NCBI RefSeq assembly: GCF_900104525.1
Contig: NZ_LT629711.1
Location: 2,232,001 to 2,296,000 of the forward strand
Length of the DNA stretch: 64,000 nucleotides
DNA from: Pedococcus dokdonensis
GTDB lineage: Bacteria > Actinomycetota > Actinomycetes > Actinomycetales > Dermatophilaceae
Reading direction: 5' to 3'
In this document: in pieces, positions 8,224-15,923 of the stretch
Numbering within the stretch: the stretch's first letter is position 1
Layout: each line of letters opens with the position of its first letter
The notes under the pieces: generated by a model
Told to the model about the DNA's origin: nothing
Database searches by the model: none
The model's input: only the letters and a program-made list of their open reading frames with translations
Made by a program: the position numbers and the translations under genes

Positions 8224-9594
8224 TCACCCGCTGGGCAGCTCGACGCGGAAGCAGGTGCCGCCCTCGGCCACCGCCCGCTCGACCGTGATGGTGCCGCCGA
8301 GACCGTCCACGAGGGCTTTCACCAGGGCCAGCCCGAGACCGGTGCCGACGCGGCGGACGCCGCGGTAGCGCTGGTAGAGCTCGGACCGCTCGAACGCCAC
8401 CGCCATGTCGTCGTCGGTCAGTCCCGGGCCGCCGTCGCGGACCTCCAGCACGGCACGCCCGTCCCGGGTGCGCAGCGCGAGCACCAGCGGGGCGCCGGCG
8501 TCGGTGACCCGCAGGGCGTTCTCCGCGAGACCGTCGACCACCTGCCGGAGCCGCACCGGATCGCTCCGGACGGACACCGGCCCCGACGGCCGCTCGACCG
8601 AGAACAGCACCCCTTCGCGGCGACACCGTTCGCCCCACACCTGTGCGGCCTGGTCGACGAACTCACGCAGGTCGAGCTCCACCTCGTCGAACCGGAAGTC
8701 GTCGGCGCCGAGCCTGGCGAGGTCGAGCAGGTCGGCGACGAGGCGTTCGAGCCGGGCCGACTCGGCCACGATCGTCCGTCCCGCGGCGGGCACGGCGTCC
8801 CCGGTGATCACCCCGTCCTGCAGGCCCTCGGCGAAGCCCTTGACCGCCCCGAGCGGCGTGCGCAGCTCGTGCGACACCGACAGCAGGAACTCGCGCTGCC
8901 GTCGCTCGCTGTGCTCCAGCGCCTCGGCGAGCGCGTTGACGGACTCCCCCGTCTCGGCAACCTCGGTCGGTCCGCCGGGCACGACGCGCACGGCCCGCTC
9001 GCCGGAGGCCATCCGGTGCGCCGCGGCAGCGGTGCTGCGCAGAGGTGCCGCGAGGCGTCGCGCGAACAGCACCGAGGCGAGCACCGCGAGGACCAGTCCG
9101 ATCACCAGGGCGAGCAGCACCCGGTTGAGCAGGCGCAGGCTCTGGCCGGTGGCCAGGCTGGCCCGCTCGGCAAAGACGACCGTCGCGCCGGTCGACAGCG
9201 GTCGCACCTCGACCAGCACCTTCCGGCCGTCGATGCGCAGGGTGTGGGAGCCGCTCGCCGTCCGCTGCGCCTGCGGCAGCCGGGTGTATGCGGTGCGCGC
9301 CAGGGCGTCGCCCGCCAACCGACCTCCCGGCCCCTGCCAGGCCACCGGGGTGTCCTGCTGTCGGACCACCCGGAGGGCCGGCGTGATGTCGACGGGGCGA
9401 CTCGCCTCGAGGACTGCCGTCACCAGATCAGCCTTGCTGCGCAACGCTTTTCGTGCTTCACCCTCGGCGGCGCCACGCACCAGCCCCACCGACACCAGGC
9501 CGGCGACGACGACCGCGATCGTGACGACCGCAGCCATCAGGGCGGCGGTGCGCCGCTCGAGCGTGCCCCGCCGGGCTGGACCTGTCACCCTCAT
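8224..9594 (-). CDS. Sensor histidine kinase (HAMP, HisKA, HATPase)
   Basis: 456-residue membrane kinase. First TM helix ~17-40, a sensor segment of ~120 residues outside, second TM helix (LLALVIGLVLAVLASVLFA), HAMP linker, dimerisation/phosphoacceptor helix FLLSVSHELRTPLGAVKGF with the phosphorylated His, and ATPase motifs N (GLAENALRV; the usual N-x-x-x-N is only partly conserved), G1 (VRDGGPGL) and G2 (GTGLGLALVKAL). The ATG overlaps the response regulator stop by four bases (ATGA), so the pair is translationally coupled. It ends convergently four bases from the NBR1-domain gene. Signal sensed is unknown. Confidence 0.9.
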   Translation of the reverse strand: MRVTGPARRGTLERRTAALMAAVVTIAVVVAGLVSVGLVRGAAEGEARKALRSKADLVTAVLEASRPVDITPALRVVRQQDTPVAWQGPGGRLAGDALARTAYTRLPQAQRTASGSHTLRIDGRKVLVEVRPLSTGATVVFAERASLATGQSLRLLNRVLLALVIGLVLAVLASVLFARRLAAPLRSTAAAAHRMASGERAVRVVPGGPTEVAETGESVNALAEALEHSERRQREFLLSVSHELRTPLGAVKGFAEGLQDGVITGDAVPAAGRTIVAESARLERLVADLLDLARLGADDFRFDEVELDLREFVDQAAQVWGERCRREGVLFSVERPSGPVSVRSDPVRLRQVVDGLAENALRVTDAGAPLVLALRTRDGRAVLEVRDGGPGLTDDDMAVAFERSELYQRYRGVRRVGTGLGLALVKALVDGLGGTITVERAVAEGGTCFRVELPSG

Positions 9595-10298
9595 GGCCGC
9601 TCGACGCTGTAGCCGACCCCACGCACGGTGCGGATCGGGCTGTCACCACCGAGCTTCGCACGCAGCTGGGCGATGTGGACGTCGACGGTGCGGGTGGGGT
9701 CGTCGGCCGGGTAGTCCCACACCGCGGTCAGCAGCTCGCCGCGGGTGTAGACCCGTCCGGGCCTGGCCATCAGGTGGGCGAGCAGGTCGAACTCCGTCGT
9801 CGTCAGGGGGATCGGGCGGTCGTGCAGGCGCCCTCGGCGGGTGTCGGTCTCGAGGACGAGCGGTCCCACCGTGAGGGTGCGCGGCTCCTGCCCAGCCGAC
9901 TGCGCGGCTCGGTGCTGGCGCCGCAGCAGGGCGCGGACCCGCGAGGCAAGCTCGCGCGGCGAGTAGGGCTTGGTGACGTAGTCGTCGGCGCCGAGCTCGA
10001 GCCCGATGATCCGGTCGACCTCGTCGTCGCGGGCGGTCACGAAGATCACCGGGGTCCAGTCGTCTCCCGAGCGCATCCGGCGGCACACCTCGATGCCGTC
10101 CACACTGCCCGGCAGCCCGATGTCGAGCAGCACCAGGTCGTGGTCGCGACGCGCCACCGCGCTCAGCGCCGCGTCGGAGTCGGTCACCACGTCGACCCGG
10201 TGACCGTCGCGCTCCAGGTAGAGCCGGGCCAGCTCGGCGAGCGCCGGCTCGTCCTCGACGAGCAGCACGCGCGAGGTCACCCCCGGTGTCGTGGTCAT
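9591..10298 (-). CDS. OmpR/PhoB-family response regulator
   Basis: 235 residues. Receiver domain with VEDEP acidic pair, phosphoacceptor Asp in LVLLDIGLPG, conserved Thr in FVTARD and Lys in VTKPYSP. Then a winged-helix trans_reg_C domain ending RTVRGVGYSVE. The ATG at 10298 is chosen because the long open frame further upstream runs antisense through the divergent gene and has no domain. It probably binds the CCGAAC repeats in the 144-base divergent promoter region and controls both itself and the His-rich membrane protein gene at 10443. Confidence 0.92.
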   Translation of the reverse strand: MTTTPGVTSRVLLVEDEPALAELARLYLERDGHRVDVVTDSDAALSAVARRDHDLVLLDIGLPGSVDGIEVCRRMRSGDDWTPVIFVTARDDEVDRIIGLELGADDYVTKPYSPRELASRVRALLRRQHRAAQSAGQEPRTLTVGPLVLETDTRRGRLHDRPIPLTTTEFDLLAHLMARPGRVYTRGELLTAVWDYPADDPTRTVDVHIAQLRAKLGGDSPIRTVRGVGYSVERP

Positions 10299-10311
10299 GG
10301 CGCAACCGTCG

Positions 10312-10398
10312 CCGAACCGGGGGTGCCACGGCAAGCGGCCTCGCGGCATACCGGCTGATCGGTGCTCGGCCGTGGCCGAACCCGAACATTCCCCGAAC
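10312..10398. promoter_or_regulatory. CCGAAC direct repeats in the divergent promoter region
   Basis: CCGAAC occurs at 10312, 10376, 10382 and 10393. The copies at 10382 and 10393 are exactly 11 bp apart, the spacing expected for two OmpR-family monomers on one DNA face. The block sits between the response regulator (starting at 10298, minus) and the membrane protein (10443, plus). Assignment to this regulator is an inference. Confidence 0.45.
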
Positions 10399-10442
10399 AC
10401 TGCGGACACGTCGCTCGGACATCGGGCGGGCATGGTCGGCGC

Positions 10443-11609
10443 ATGGACATCCGAACCCTCCTCATCCGCTGCGCGGCGCTGCTCACCGTCGGGGCCGCCC
10501 TCATCCACGTCGGGGTCAGCGCCGACCACTTCCAGGAGTGGTGGGCTGCGGGCCTGTTCTTCCTCGTCTCCGCGGCCGCCCAGCTCGGGTGGGCCGTGTG
10601 GTGCTGGTCGCGACCTGTGTCGCGACGCGTGCTCCTGGCGGGGGCCGGGGGCTCGGTGGCGCTGGCCCTGGTCTGGGTGGTGTCGCGCTCCAGCGGCCTG
10701 CCGATCGGACCGGAGGCCGGCGTCGCCGAGCCGGTGGGCGTCGCCGACACCGTCTGCGTCGCGCTCGAGGTGCTCAGTGCCGCCCTCGCGGTGGTCGCCG
10801 CCACCGCGTGGGCTCCGTCGCGGCTCAGGTCGCCGTCGACCCCGCATCGCGCGGCGGCGATCACGGGTGCCGTCGCGGCCCTCACGCTCGTCGCCAGCGG
10901 CGCGGCCATCGCGGCGCCCGGTCACGGCCACGCCACCGACGAGGCCTCCGCGTCGACGACGCACAGCCACGGCGATGCCACGACCGACGAGGGCGATGAC
11001 GCCGAAGGCGCCGTGCACGCGCACGACCACGGCGACATCCCGAACCTGCCCGACACCAGCCGGGCGACGCCCGAGCAGACCGCCGCCGCCAAGGACCTCC
11101 TCGCGAAGACGATCGCAGCGACGGCTGCCTACCGTGACCCGGCTGCCGCGACCAAGGCGGGGTTCGACGTGCAGGCCGCCTGGGACCGCAAGCAGAAGAA
11201 GCTCGCTGCCCTCGGCAAGGAGGCCCGCGACAAGGGTCAGGTGCACGTGCCCAAGAAGGCCAACCGCGCCGACGGCAGGATCCTGGACCCGAATGCCCCG
11301 GAGACGCTGATCTACCGTCGGTCCGCAGAGGGGAAGTTCACCCTCGTGGGGGTCATGTTCACGGCCGAGAAGAAGGCGCCGCCGACGAGCTACCAGCCGT
11401 ACGTCCGCTGGCACACCCACGAGGCGTGCACCGGTGGTGGCGTGAAGAAGCTCAAGCCGGTCGACGGGAAGTGTGCTTCGGGGACGACCCTGCGCACCTC
11501 GGGCGCCATGACGCACCTGTGGTTCGTCGACCAGTCCCAGCTCGCCCAGGCGTATGCCGTGAAGCCCCCGGTGAAGGCGATGGTCGCCTACCAGAAGGCG
11601 CTCTCCTGA
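10443..11609 (+). CDS. Membrane protein with His/Asp-rich linker and extracytoplasmic C-terminal domain
   Basis: 388 residues; family not recognised. About five TM helices fill residues 1-160 (ends ...ASGAAIAAPGHGHATD). Residues ~160-200 are a His/Asp/Glu-rich linker (GHGHATDE, THSHGDATTDE, AHDHGD) that looks able to bind divalent metals. The C-terminal ~190 residues form a soluble domain with RWHTHEACTGGGVKKL and MTHLWFVD, again rich in His plus two Cys. Divergent from an OmpR-type two-component system that probably controls it. A copper- or other metal-related role is a guess from composition only. Confidence 0.6.
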   Translation: MDIRTLLIRCAALLTVGAALIHVGVSADHFQEWWAAGLFFLVSAAAQLGWAVWCWSRPVSRRVLLAGAGGSVALALVWVVSRSSGLPIGPEAGVAEPVGVADTVCVALEVLSAALAVVAATAWAPSRLRSPSTPHRAAAITGAVAALTLVASGAAIAAPGHGHATDEASASTTHSHGDATTDEGDDAEGAVHAHDHGDIPNLPDTSRATPEQTAAAKDLLAKTIAATAAYRDPAAATKAGFDVQAAWDRKQKKLAALGKEARDKGQVHVPKKANRADGRILDPNAPETLIYRRSAEGKFTLVGVMFTAEKKAPPTSYQPYVRWHTHEACTGGGVKKLKPVDGKCASGTTLRTSGAMTHLWFVDQSQLAQAYAVKPPVKAMVAYQKALS

Positions 11610-11633
11610 CCGACCTCGCCTAGGGTCGGAGGC

Positions 11634-12620
11634 ATGACCTCGACCACCGCCCGCGCCCTCGTCGTTCCCCGCAACGGTGACTCCTCGGTCCTGGAGGTCC
11701 AGGACGTGGAGGTGTCACCTCCGGGGGCCGGCGAGGTGCAGGTCGAGGTGGCGGCGGTGGGCGTCAACTTCATCGACGTCTACCAGCGACAGGGCGTCTA
11801 TCCCCTCCCGACACCGTTCGTCTCGTGTTCGGAGGGCGCCGGCACCGTGACCGCCGTCGGGTCGGGGGTCACCGACGTGGCGGTCGGTGACCGGGTCGCC
11901 TGGGGCAGCGGGCTGGGTGCCGGCGCGACGGTCGTCAACCGCGCCGCCGACACCCTCGTCCCGGTGCCCGACGGGCTCGACCTCGATGTCGCCGCGGCGG
12001 CGATGCTCCAGGGCATGACGGCGCACTACCTCGTCAACTCCACGTATGCCGTGGGGCCCGGCACCACCGCCCTTGTCCACGCCGCGGCGGGCGGGGTCGG
12101 GCAGCTGCTCGTGCAGATGGTCAAGGCCAAGGGCGGACGCGTGGTGGCCACCGCGGGGTCCCCGGACAAGCTCGAGATCGCCCGGCGGCTGGGAGCCGAC
12201 GCGGTGGTGAACTACCGCGAGTCGGACGACCTCGCGGCGCAGGTGCGGGACGCCAATGGCGGCAACGGAGTCGACGTCGCGTACGACGGCGTGGGCAAGG
12301 CGACCTTCGACGCGTCGCTGGCCTCGCTCCGGCCGCGCGGGCTGATGGTGCTCTTCGGTGGGGCGAGCGGACAGGTGCCGCCGTTCGACATCCAGCGGCT
12401 CAACGCGCTCGGGTCGCTCTTCCTCACCCGGCCCACCCTCGGCAGCTACACCGCGACGCGCGAGGAGCTGCTCGAACGCGGCACCTCGGTGCTGCGCGAC
12501 CTCGCTGCCGGACGGCTCGCGCTCGAGGTGGGTGGCCGCTACCCCCTGGCTGACGCGGCCGCGGCATACGACGACCTCGAAGCCCGCCGCACCACCGGCA
12601 AGCTCCTCCTCGTCCCCTGA
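11634..12620 (+). CDS. Zinc-independent quinone oxidoreductase (MDR family)
   Basis: 328-residue medium-chain dehydrogenase/reductase predicted to reduce quinones or enones with NADPH. GroES-like domain at the N-terminus (VNFIDVYQRQGVYPLPTPFVSC), Rossmann fold with AAAGGVGQLLVQM, then VVATAGSPDKLEIARRLGADAVVNY, which is diagnostic of QorA/zeta-crystallin types. The Cys/His ligands of a catalytic zinc are absent. ATG start 24 bases after the previous gene. No close functional link to its neighbours is visible. Confidence 0.9.
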   Translation: MTSTTARALVVPRNGDSSVLEVQDVEVSPPGAGEVQVEVAAVGVNFIDVYQRQGVYPLPTPFVSCSEGAGTVTAVGSGVTDVAVGDRVAWGSGLGAGATVVNRAADTLVPVPDGLDLDVAAAAMLQGMTAHYLVNSTYAVGPGTTALVHAAAGGVGQLLVQMVKAKGGRVVATAGSPDKLEIARRLGADAVVNYRESDDLAAQVRDANGGNGVDVAYDGVGKATFDASLASLRPRGLMVLFGGASGQVPPFDIQRLNALGSLFLTRPTLGSYTATREELLERGTSVLRDLAAGRLALEVGGRYPLADAAAAYDDLEARRTTGKLLLVP

Positions 12621-12674
12621 CCGTCCGGCTCACCAGCTCGTCGACGGTGGTCGTCCCGAGCTCCTCGACGCCGC

Positions 12675-12709
12675 GACCCTCTCTCCGGGGGAGACTCTCG
12701 TGCTTGACC
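12675..12709 (+). promoter_or_regulatory. Predicted MerR-type operator upstream of the NTF2-like gene
   Basis: The stretch CTCTCCGGGGGAGACTC (12681-12697) is a near-palindrome. It is followed by GTGCTTGAC with TTGACC at 12704-12709. The same elements recur at 13974-14009 beside the merR gene, with GGGGGAGACTC and GTGCT-GAC at identical spacing. MerR regulators with GyrI-like domains typically bind such C-run/G-run dyads. Confidence 0.55.
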
Positions 12710-12741
12710 CTCCCGCCCCGCGAGCGCACAGGCTCGAGCAC

Positions 12742-13089
12742 ATGGAAAACAACCACAAGACCCAGTCCCTGCCCGCCACGATCCGCACCTTCCTGGACGC
12801 CCAGGAGGTCCGCGACCCCGAGGCCGCCCTCGCCCTCTTCGTCGAGGGCGCCGTCATCTCCGACGTCGGCGAGTCCTTCGCCGGCGGGGAGGGAATCCGC
12901 CGCTTCATCGTCGAGGCCGGCGCGGAGTTCACCTTGACCACCGAGATCACCGACGTCCGACAGGACGGACCCGTCTGGGTGGTCAGCGAGCACCTGGAGG
13001 GCGACTTCCCCGGCGGGAAGGCGGACCTCGACTACCGCTTCACGCTCGAAGGCGACCGCATCTCGCGGCTCGACATCGTCCTCGGCTGA
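12742..13089 (+). CDS. NTF2-like / SnoaL-fold protein
   Basis: 115-residue small alpha+beta barrel protein (TIRTFLDAQEVRDPEAALALF, then beta-rich VWVVSEHLEGDF...LDYRFTLEGDRISRLDIVLG), typical of the nuclear-transport-factor-2-like superfamily. Members range from ketosteroid isomerases to ligand-binding domains, so the activity is open. ATG at 12742 begins right after the Pro-rich leader; the frame upstream is antisense-like noise from the reductase gene. A MerR-type operator lies 33-67 bases upstream, and merR itself is convergent downstream across a shared terminator. A small-molecule-induced function is therefore plausible. Confidence 0.75.
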   Translation: MENNHKTQSLPATIRTFLDAQEVRDPEAALALFVEGAVISDVGESFAGGEGIRRFIVEAGAEFTLTTEITDVRQDGPVWVVSEHLEGDFPGGKADLDYRFTLEGDRISRLDIVLG

Positions 13090-13119
13090 TCGCCCACGGA
13101 AGGATGGGCGACGAGCGAC

Positions 13120-13146
13120 ACGACCGGGCCTTCAGGGCCCGGTCGT
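13120..13146. terminator. Bidirectional terminator between NTF2-like gene and merR
   Basis: ACGACCGGGCC (13120-13130) pairs perfectly with GGCCCGGTCGT (13136-13146) around a 5-base loop, in the 61-base gap between two convergent genes. Confidence 0.75.
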
Positions 13147-13150
13147 CAGG

Positions 13151-13963
13151 TCACGAGTGGCCCGAGGAGCCGACCCGGAACACCGGCCACCCGATCTCGG
13201 TACGCCAGGCGGCCGGGTCAGGGGTGTCCCGCGGTCCCACCAGGTAGCGCTCGCGCACCGGACCGTCCACCGTCAGGGCGTTGCTCGCCACCCACGTGCC
13301 GAGCTGCCCGTAGGTGACCTCCACGCTGTCGTGCTCGCCCTCGTGGATCGTGACGACGAGCTCGACGGCCGGCAGGGTCACCGGGTGTACGCGCCCACGA
13401 GTGGGCGGCTCTGGAGTCGGCCGGTAGACCACCAGGCGCCCGCGGCCCCGCTCGAACAGCGCGTTGTCGTAGAGCCCGCCGGGCGGTCCGTGCTCCGGCG
13501 TGGGGCCGACCACCGCGTCGAGCTCGGCCATCGCGCCGGCATACCAGGCCGAGACGTCCGGCTCGTCGACGAGGTCCTCGACCGCCGCCACGGTCGTCGC
13601 GGGTTCCGCGCGCACCTCGACCTCCAGGGGCGCGGGTTCCGGGGCGAGCAGCCGCCGCAGCGAGACGACCGCGGCGCGCGTGCGCGCCAGCTCCGACTCG
13701 AGGCGGCCGACGTGCTCGGCCACGAGCGCGGCTCTTTGATCGGGGTCGGGCGAGCGGAGGATGCGCTGCACGTCGGTCAGCGGGACCTCGAGCTCGCGCA
13801 ACCGGTGGATCACCTGGGCGACCGGGATCTGGTCGGTCGAGTAGTAGCGGTAGCCGCTGGAGGGGTCCACCACGTCCGGCTCGAGCAGCCCTGCTTCGTG
13901 GTAGCGGCGCAACGTGCGCACGCTGAGGTGGGTCATGCGCGAGAACTCGCCGATCGCCAACAT
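13151..13963 (-). CDS. MerR-family regulator with GyrI-like ligand-binding domain
   Basis: 270 residues. N-terminal winged HTH (FSRMTHLSVRTLRRYHEAGLL, then SGYRYYSTDQIPVAQVIHRLREL), coiled-coil dimerisation helix ~80-115, and a C-terminal GyrI/effector-binding domain (EVRAEPATTVAAVED to the end) as in BmrR-type multidrug sensors. The ATG at 13963 starts directly in the MLAIGEFSR motif typical of this family; longer frames upstream are antisense to DinB. A dyad at 13974-14009, immediately upstream of the start, probably autoregulates it. The same dyad precedes the convergent NTF2-like gene. Confidence 0.88.
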   Translation of the reverse strand: MLAIGEFSRMTHLSVRTLRRYHEAGLLEPDVVDPSSGYRYYSTDQIPVAQVIHRLRELEVPLTDVQRILRSPDPDQRAALVAEHVGRLESELARTRAAVVSLRRLLAPEPAPLEVEVRAEPATTVAAVEDLVDEPDVSAWYAGAMAELDAVVGPTPEHGPPGGLYDNALFERGRGRLVVYRPTPEPPTRGRVHPVTLPAVELVVTIHEGEHDSVEVTYGQLGTWVASNALTVDGPVRERYLVGPRDTPDPAAWRTEIGWPVFRVGSSGHS

Positions 13964-13973
13964 GCCCGCAGTC

Positions 13974-14009
13974 TGCACTCTCCCCCTGGGGGAGACTCCA
14001 GTGCTCGAC
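13974..14009. promoter_or_regulatory. Predicted MerR operator between merR and dinB
   Basis: CTCCCCC-T-GGGGGAG (13980-13994) is a perfect 7-bp dyad nested in an outer repeat GCACT...AGTGC. On the minus strand TGGAGT and CAGACT flank it 19 bp apart, the long spacer that MerR proteins compensate by DNA untwisting. It lies 11 bases from the merR start and 78 bases from the divergent dinB start, so either gene, or both, may respond. Confidence 0.55.
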
Positions 14010-14086
14010 GGTGCACCCGCGGACCTGGCGTCGCTGGCCGGCTCTCGAAGCCCTGCGCTGACACCGGCGCAGGGCAGGATGGGGAC

Positions 14087-15235
14087 ATGGCTTCCGCGAG
14101 CCCCGCCCATGCCGCTGTGCCGTGGGTGCTGCACGTCGACATGGACCAGTTCATCGCCGCCGTCGAGATCCTGCGCCACCCCGAGCTGGCCGGGGTGCCG
14201 CTGGTGGTGGGTGGACGCGGCGACCCGACCGAGCGCGCGGTGGTGTCGACCGCGTCCTACGAGGCGCGCGAGTTCGGGGTCCGGTCCGGTATGCCGCTCA
14301 AGGTCGCCGTGCGCCGGTGCCCCGAGGCGGTGTTCCTCCCGGTCGACGCGCCCGCCTACGAAGCGGCCTCCGCGCGGGTCATGGAGACCCTGCGAGGTAT
14401 GCCGGGTGCGGTCGTCGAGGTGCTCGGGTGGGACGAGGCGTTCGTGGGGGTGACGACGTCCGATCCGGTGGCCTACGCGCAGTCGATTCGGGCGGCGGTC
14501 CTCGAGGCGACCGACCTGCACTGCTCCGTCGGGGTCGGCGACACCAAGGTGCGGGCCAAGATCGCCACCGACTTCGGCAAGCCGCGCGGGGTCTACGTGC
14601 TCACCCGCGACAACTGGTTCGAGGTGATGGGCGACCGGCCGACGATCGCGTTGTGGGGAGTCGGGTCGAAGATCTCGCAGCGGCTGGCCTCGCACGGCTA
14701 CCAGACGGTCCGCGACCTGGCGTCCGCCGACGAAGCCACGCTGGTGGCGGAGTTCGGCCCGTCGATGGGTCCGCACTACGGCCGGCTCGGGCGCGGGGTC
14801 AGCTCCGCGACGGTCGACGACACGCCATGGATCGCGCGGGCGCACGGCCGCGAGACGACCTACCAGACCAACCTCGTCGAGCCCGACGAGGTGGCCGAGG
14901 CGATCCGGTCGCTCGCGGGCCAGGTGGTGGAGGACCTCCGCCGTGAGGGGCGGGCCTGCCAGCGGGTCTTCCTCAAGGTGCGGTTCGCGCCGTTCTTCAC
15001 CACCAACCGGGTGCGCAAGCTGGGTGAGCCGACCTTCGACCCCCAGGTGATCGCGACGACCGCGCTCGACCTGCTCACCGGGCTCGCCGACGACCGGCCG
15101 ATCCGGCTGCTCGGGGTCCGGGCCGAGATGGTGCCACCCGAAGGCGGGTACGTGGACCCCCGCACCAGCGGTCGGGGTGGCCCGAGCGCGCGGTCGGCCG
15201 GCACCGGTGGCGGCACCGAGGACGTCACCCCGTAG
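14087..15235 (+). CDS. dinB: DNA polymerase IV (Y-family, DinB)
   Basis: Translesion DNA polymerase, 382 residues. HVDMDQFIAAVEI supplies the first catalytic Asp and steric-gate region, VEVLGWDEAFVGV the Asp-Glu catalytic pair. SVGVGDTKVRAKIATDFGKPRGV forms the palm/thumb, WGVGSKISQRLASHGYQTVRDLA the helix-hairpin-helix, and the C-terminal ~120 residues the little finger. A Gly/Ser/Thr-rich tail follows; no clear beta-clamp-binding pentapeptide is seen there. ATG at 14087 follows GGCAGGATGGGG. The divergent merR with its operator in between raises the possibility of chemical-stress induction. Confidence 0.9.
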   Translation: MASASPAHAAVPWVLHVDMDQFIAAVEILRHPELAGVPLVVGGRGDPTERAVVSTASYEAREFGVRSGMPLKVAVRRCPEAVFLPVDAPAYEAASARVMETLRGMPGAVVEVLGWDEAFVGVTTSDPVAYAQSIRAAVLEATDLHCSVGVGDTKVRAKIATDFGKPRGVYVLTRDNWFEVMGDRPTIALWGVGSKISQRLASHGYQTVRDLASADEATLVAEFGPSMGPHYGRLGRGVSSATVDDTPWIARAHGRETTYQTNLVEPDEVAEAIRSLAGQVVEDLRREGRACQRVFLKVRFAPFFTTNRVRKLGEPTFDPQVIATTALDLLTGLADDRPIRLLGVRAEMVPPEGGYVDPRTSGRGGPSARSAGTGGGTEDVTP

Positions 15236-15242
15236 GGCGGCG

Positions 15243-15923
15243 TCAGAGGAGGCGGCGGCCCATCGCCCAGGCGGTCAGCTCGTGCCGCGACGACAGCTGC
15301 AGCTTGCGCAGCACCGACGAGACGTGGGTCTCGACGGTCTTGACCGAGATGAACAGCTCCTTGGCGACCTCCTTGTACTGGTAGCCGCGGGCGATCAGTC
15401 GCATCACCTCGCGCTCCCGGGCCGAGAGCCGGTCGAGCTCCTCGTCGACCTGCGCGACCTCGCCCGCGGCCGCCCCGAACGCGTCGAGCACGAACCCGGC
15501 CAGTCGTGGCGAGAACACGGCGTCGCCGTCGGCCACCCGCTGGATCGCGCGGGTCAGGTCGGTGGCGCTGATCGTCTTGGTGACGTAGCCCCGGGCGCCG
15601 GCCCGGATCACGGCGATGACGTCCTCGGCCGCGTCGGAGACCGAGAGCGCCAGGAACCGGACCGGCTGGCCGTCCGCGGTCTCCAGGCCCTTGCAGCCGT
15701 GGATCACGTCGATGCCACCGTTGCCGTTGCCCCCCGGCAGGTGGACGTCGAGCAGGACGACCGGCGGCCTGACGTCGCGGATCACGGCGATCGCCGTGTC
15801 GACGTCGGGGGCCTCCCCCACGATCGACACCGCTCCCCCGAGCTCGGCCCGCACGCCCGACCGGAACATCCGGTGGTCATCGACGAGCACGACTTCGACG
15901 GGCTTCTTCTCAGGCGTGTTCAC
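15243..15923 (-). CDS. NarL/LuxR-family response regulator
   Basis: 226 residues. Receiver domain with VDDHRMFRSG, phosphoacceptor Asp in VVLLDVHLPG, and Lys in GYVTKTIS. LuxR-type HTH at the C-terminus (LSAREREVMRLIARGYQYKEVAKELFISVKTVETHVSSVLRKL). The GTG at 15923 overlaps the last 14 bases of the kinase gene, which marks them as partners. TTCAGGGT repeats in the divergent region upstream of the kinase are its likely targets. In related actinobacteria this arrangement monitors envelope or antibiotic stress. Confidence 0.92.
   Translation of the reverse strand: MNTPEKKPVEVVLVDDHRMFRSGVRAELGGAVSIVGEAPDVDTAIAVIRDVRPPVVLLDVHLPGGNGNGGIDVIHGCKGLETADGQPVRFLALSVSDAAEDVIAVIRAGARGYVTKTISATDLTRAIQRVADGDAVFSPRLAGFVLDAFGAAAGEVAQVDEELDRLSAREREVMRLIARGYQYKEVAKELFISVKTVETHVSSVLRKLQLSSRHELTAWAMGRRLL

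Noticed and set aside
10299..11516. Long minus-strand frame upstream of the OmpR-type regulator
   Set aside because: Antisense to the His-rich membrane protein; composition is typical shadow frame and the receiver domain starts at the ATG at 10298.
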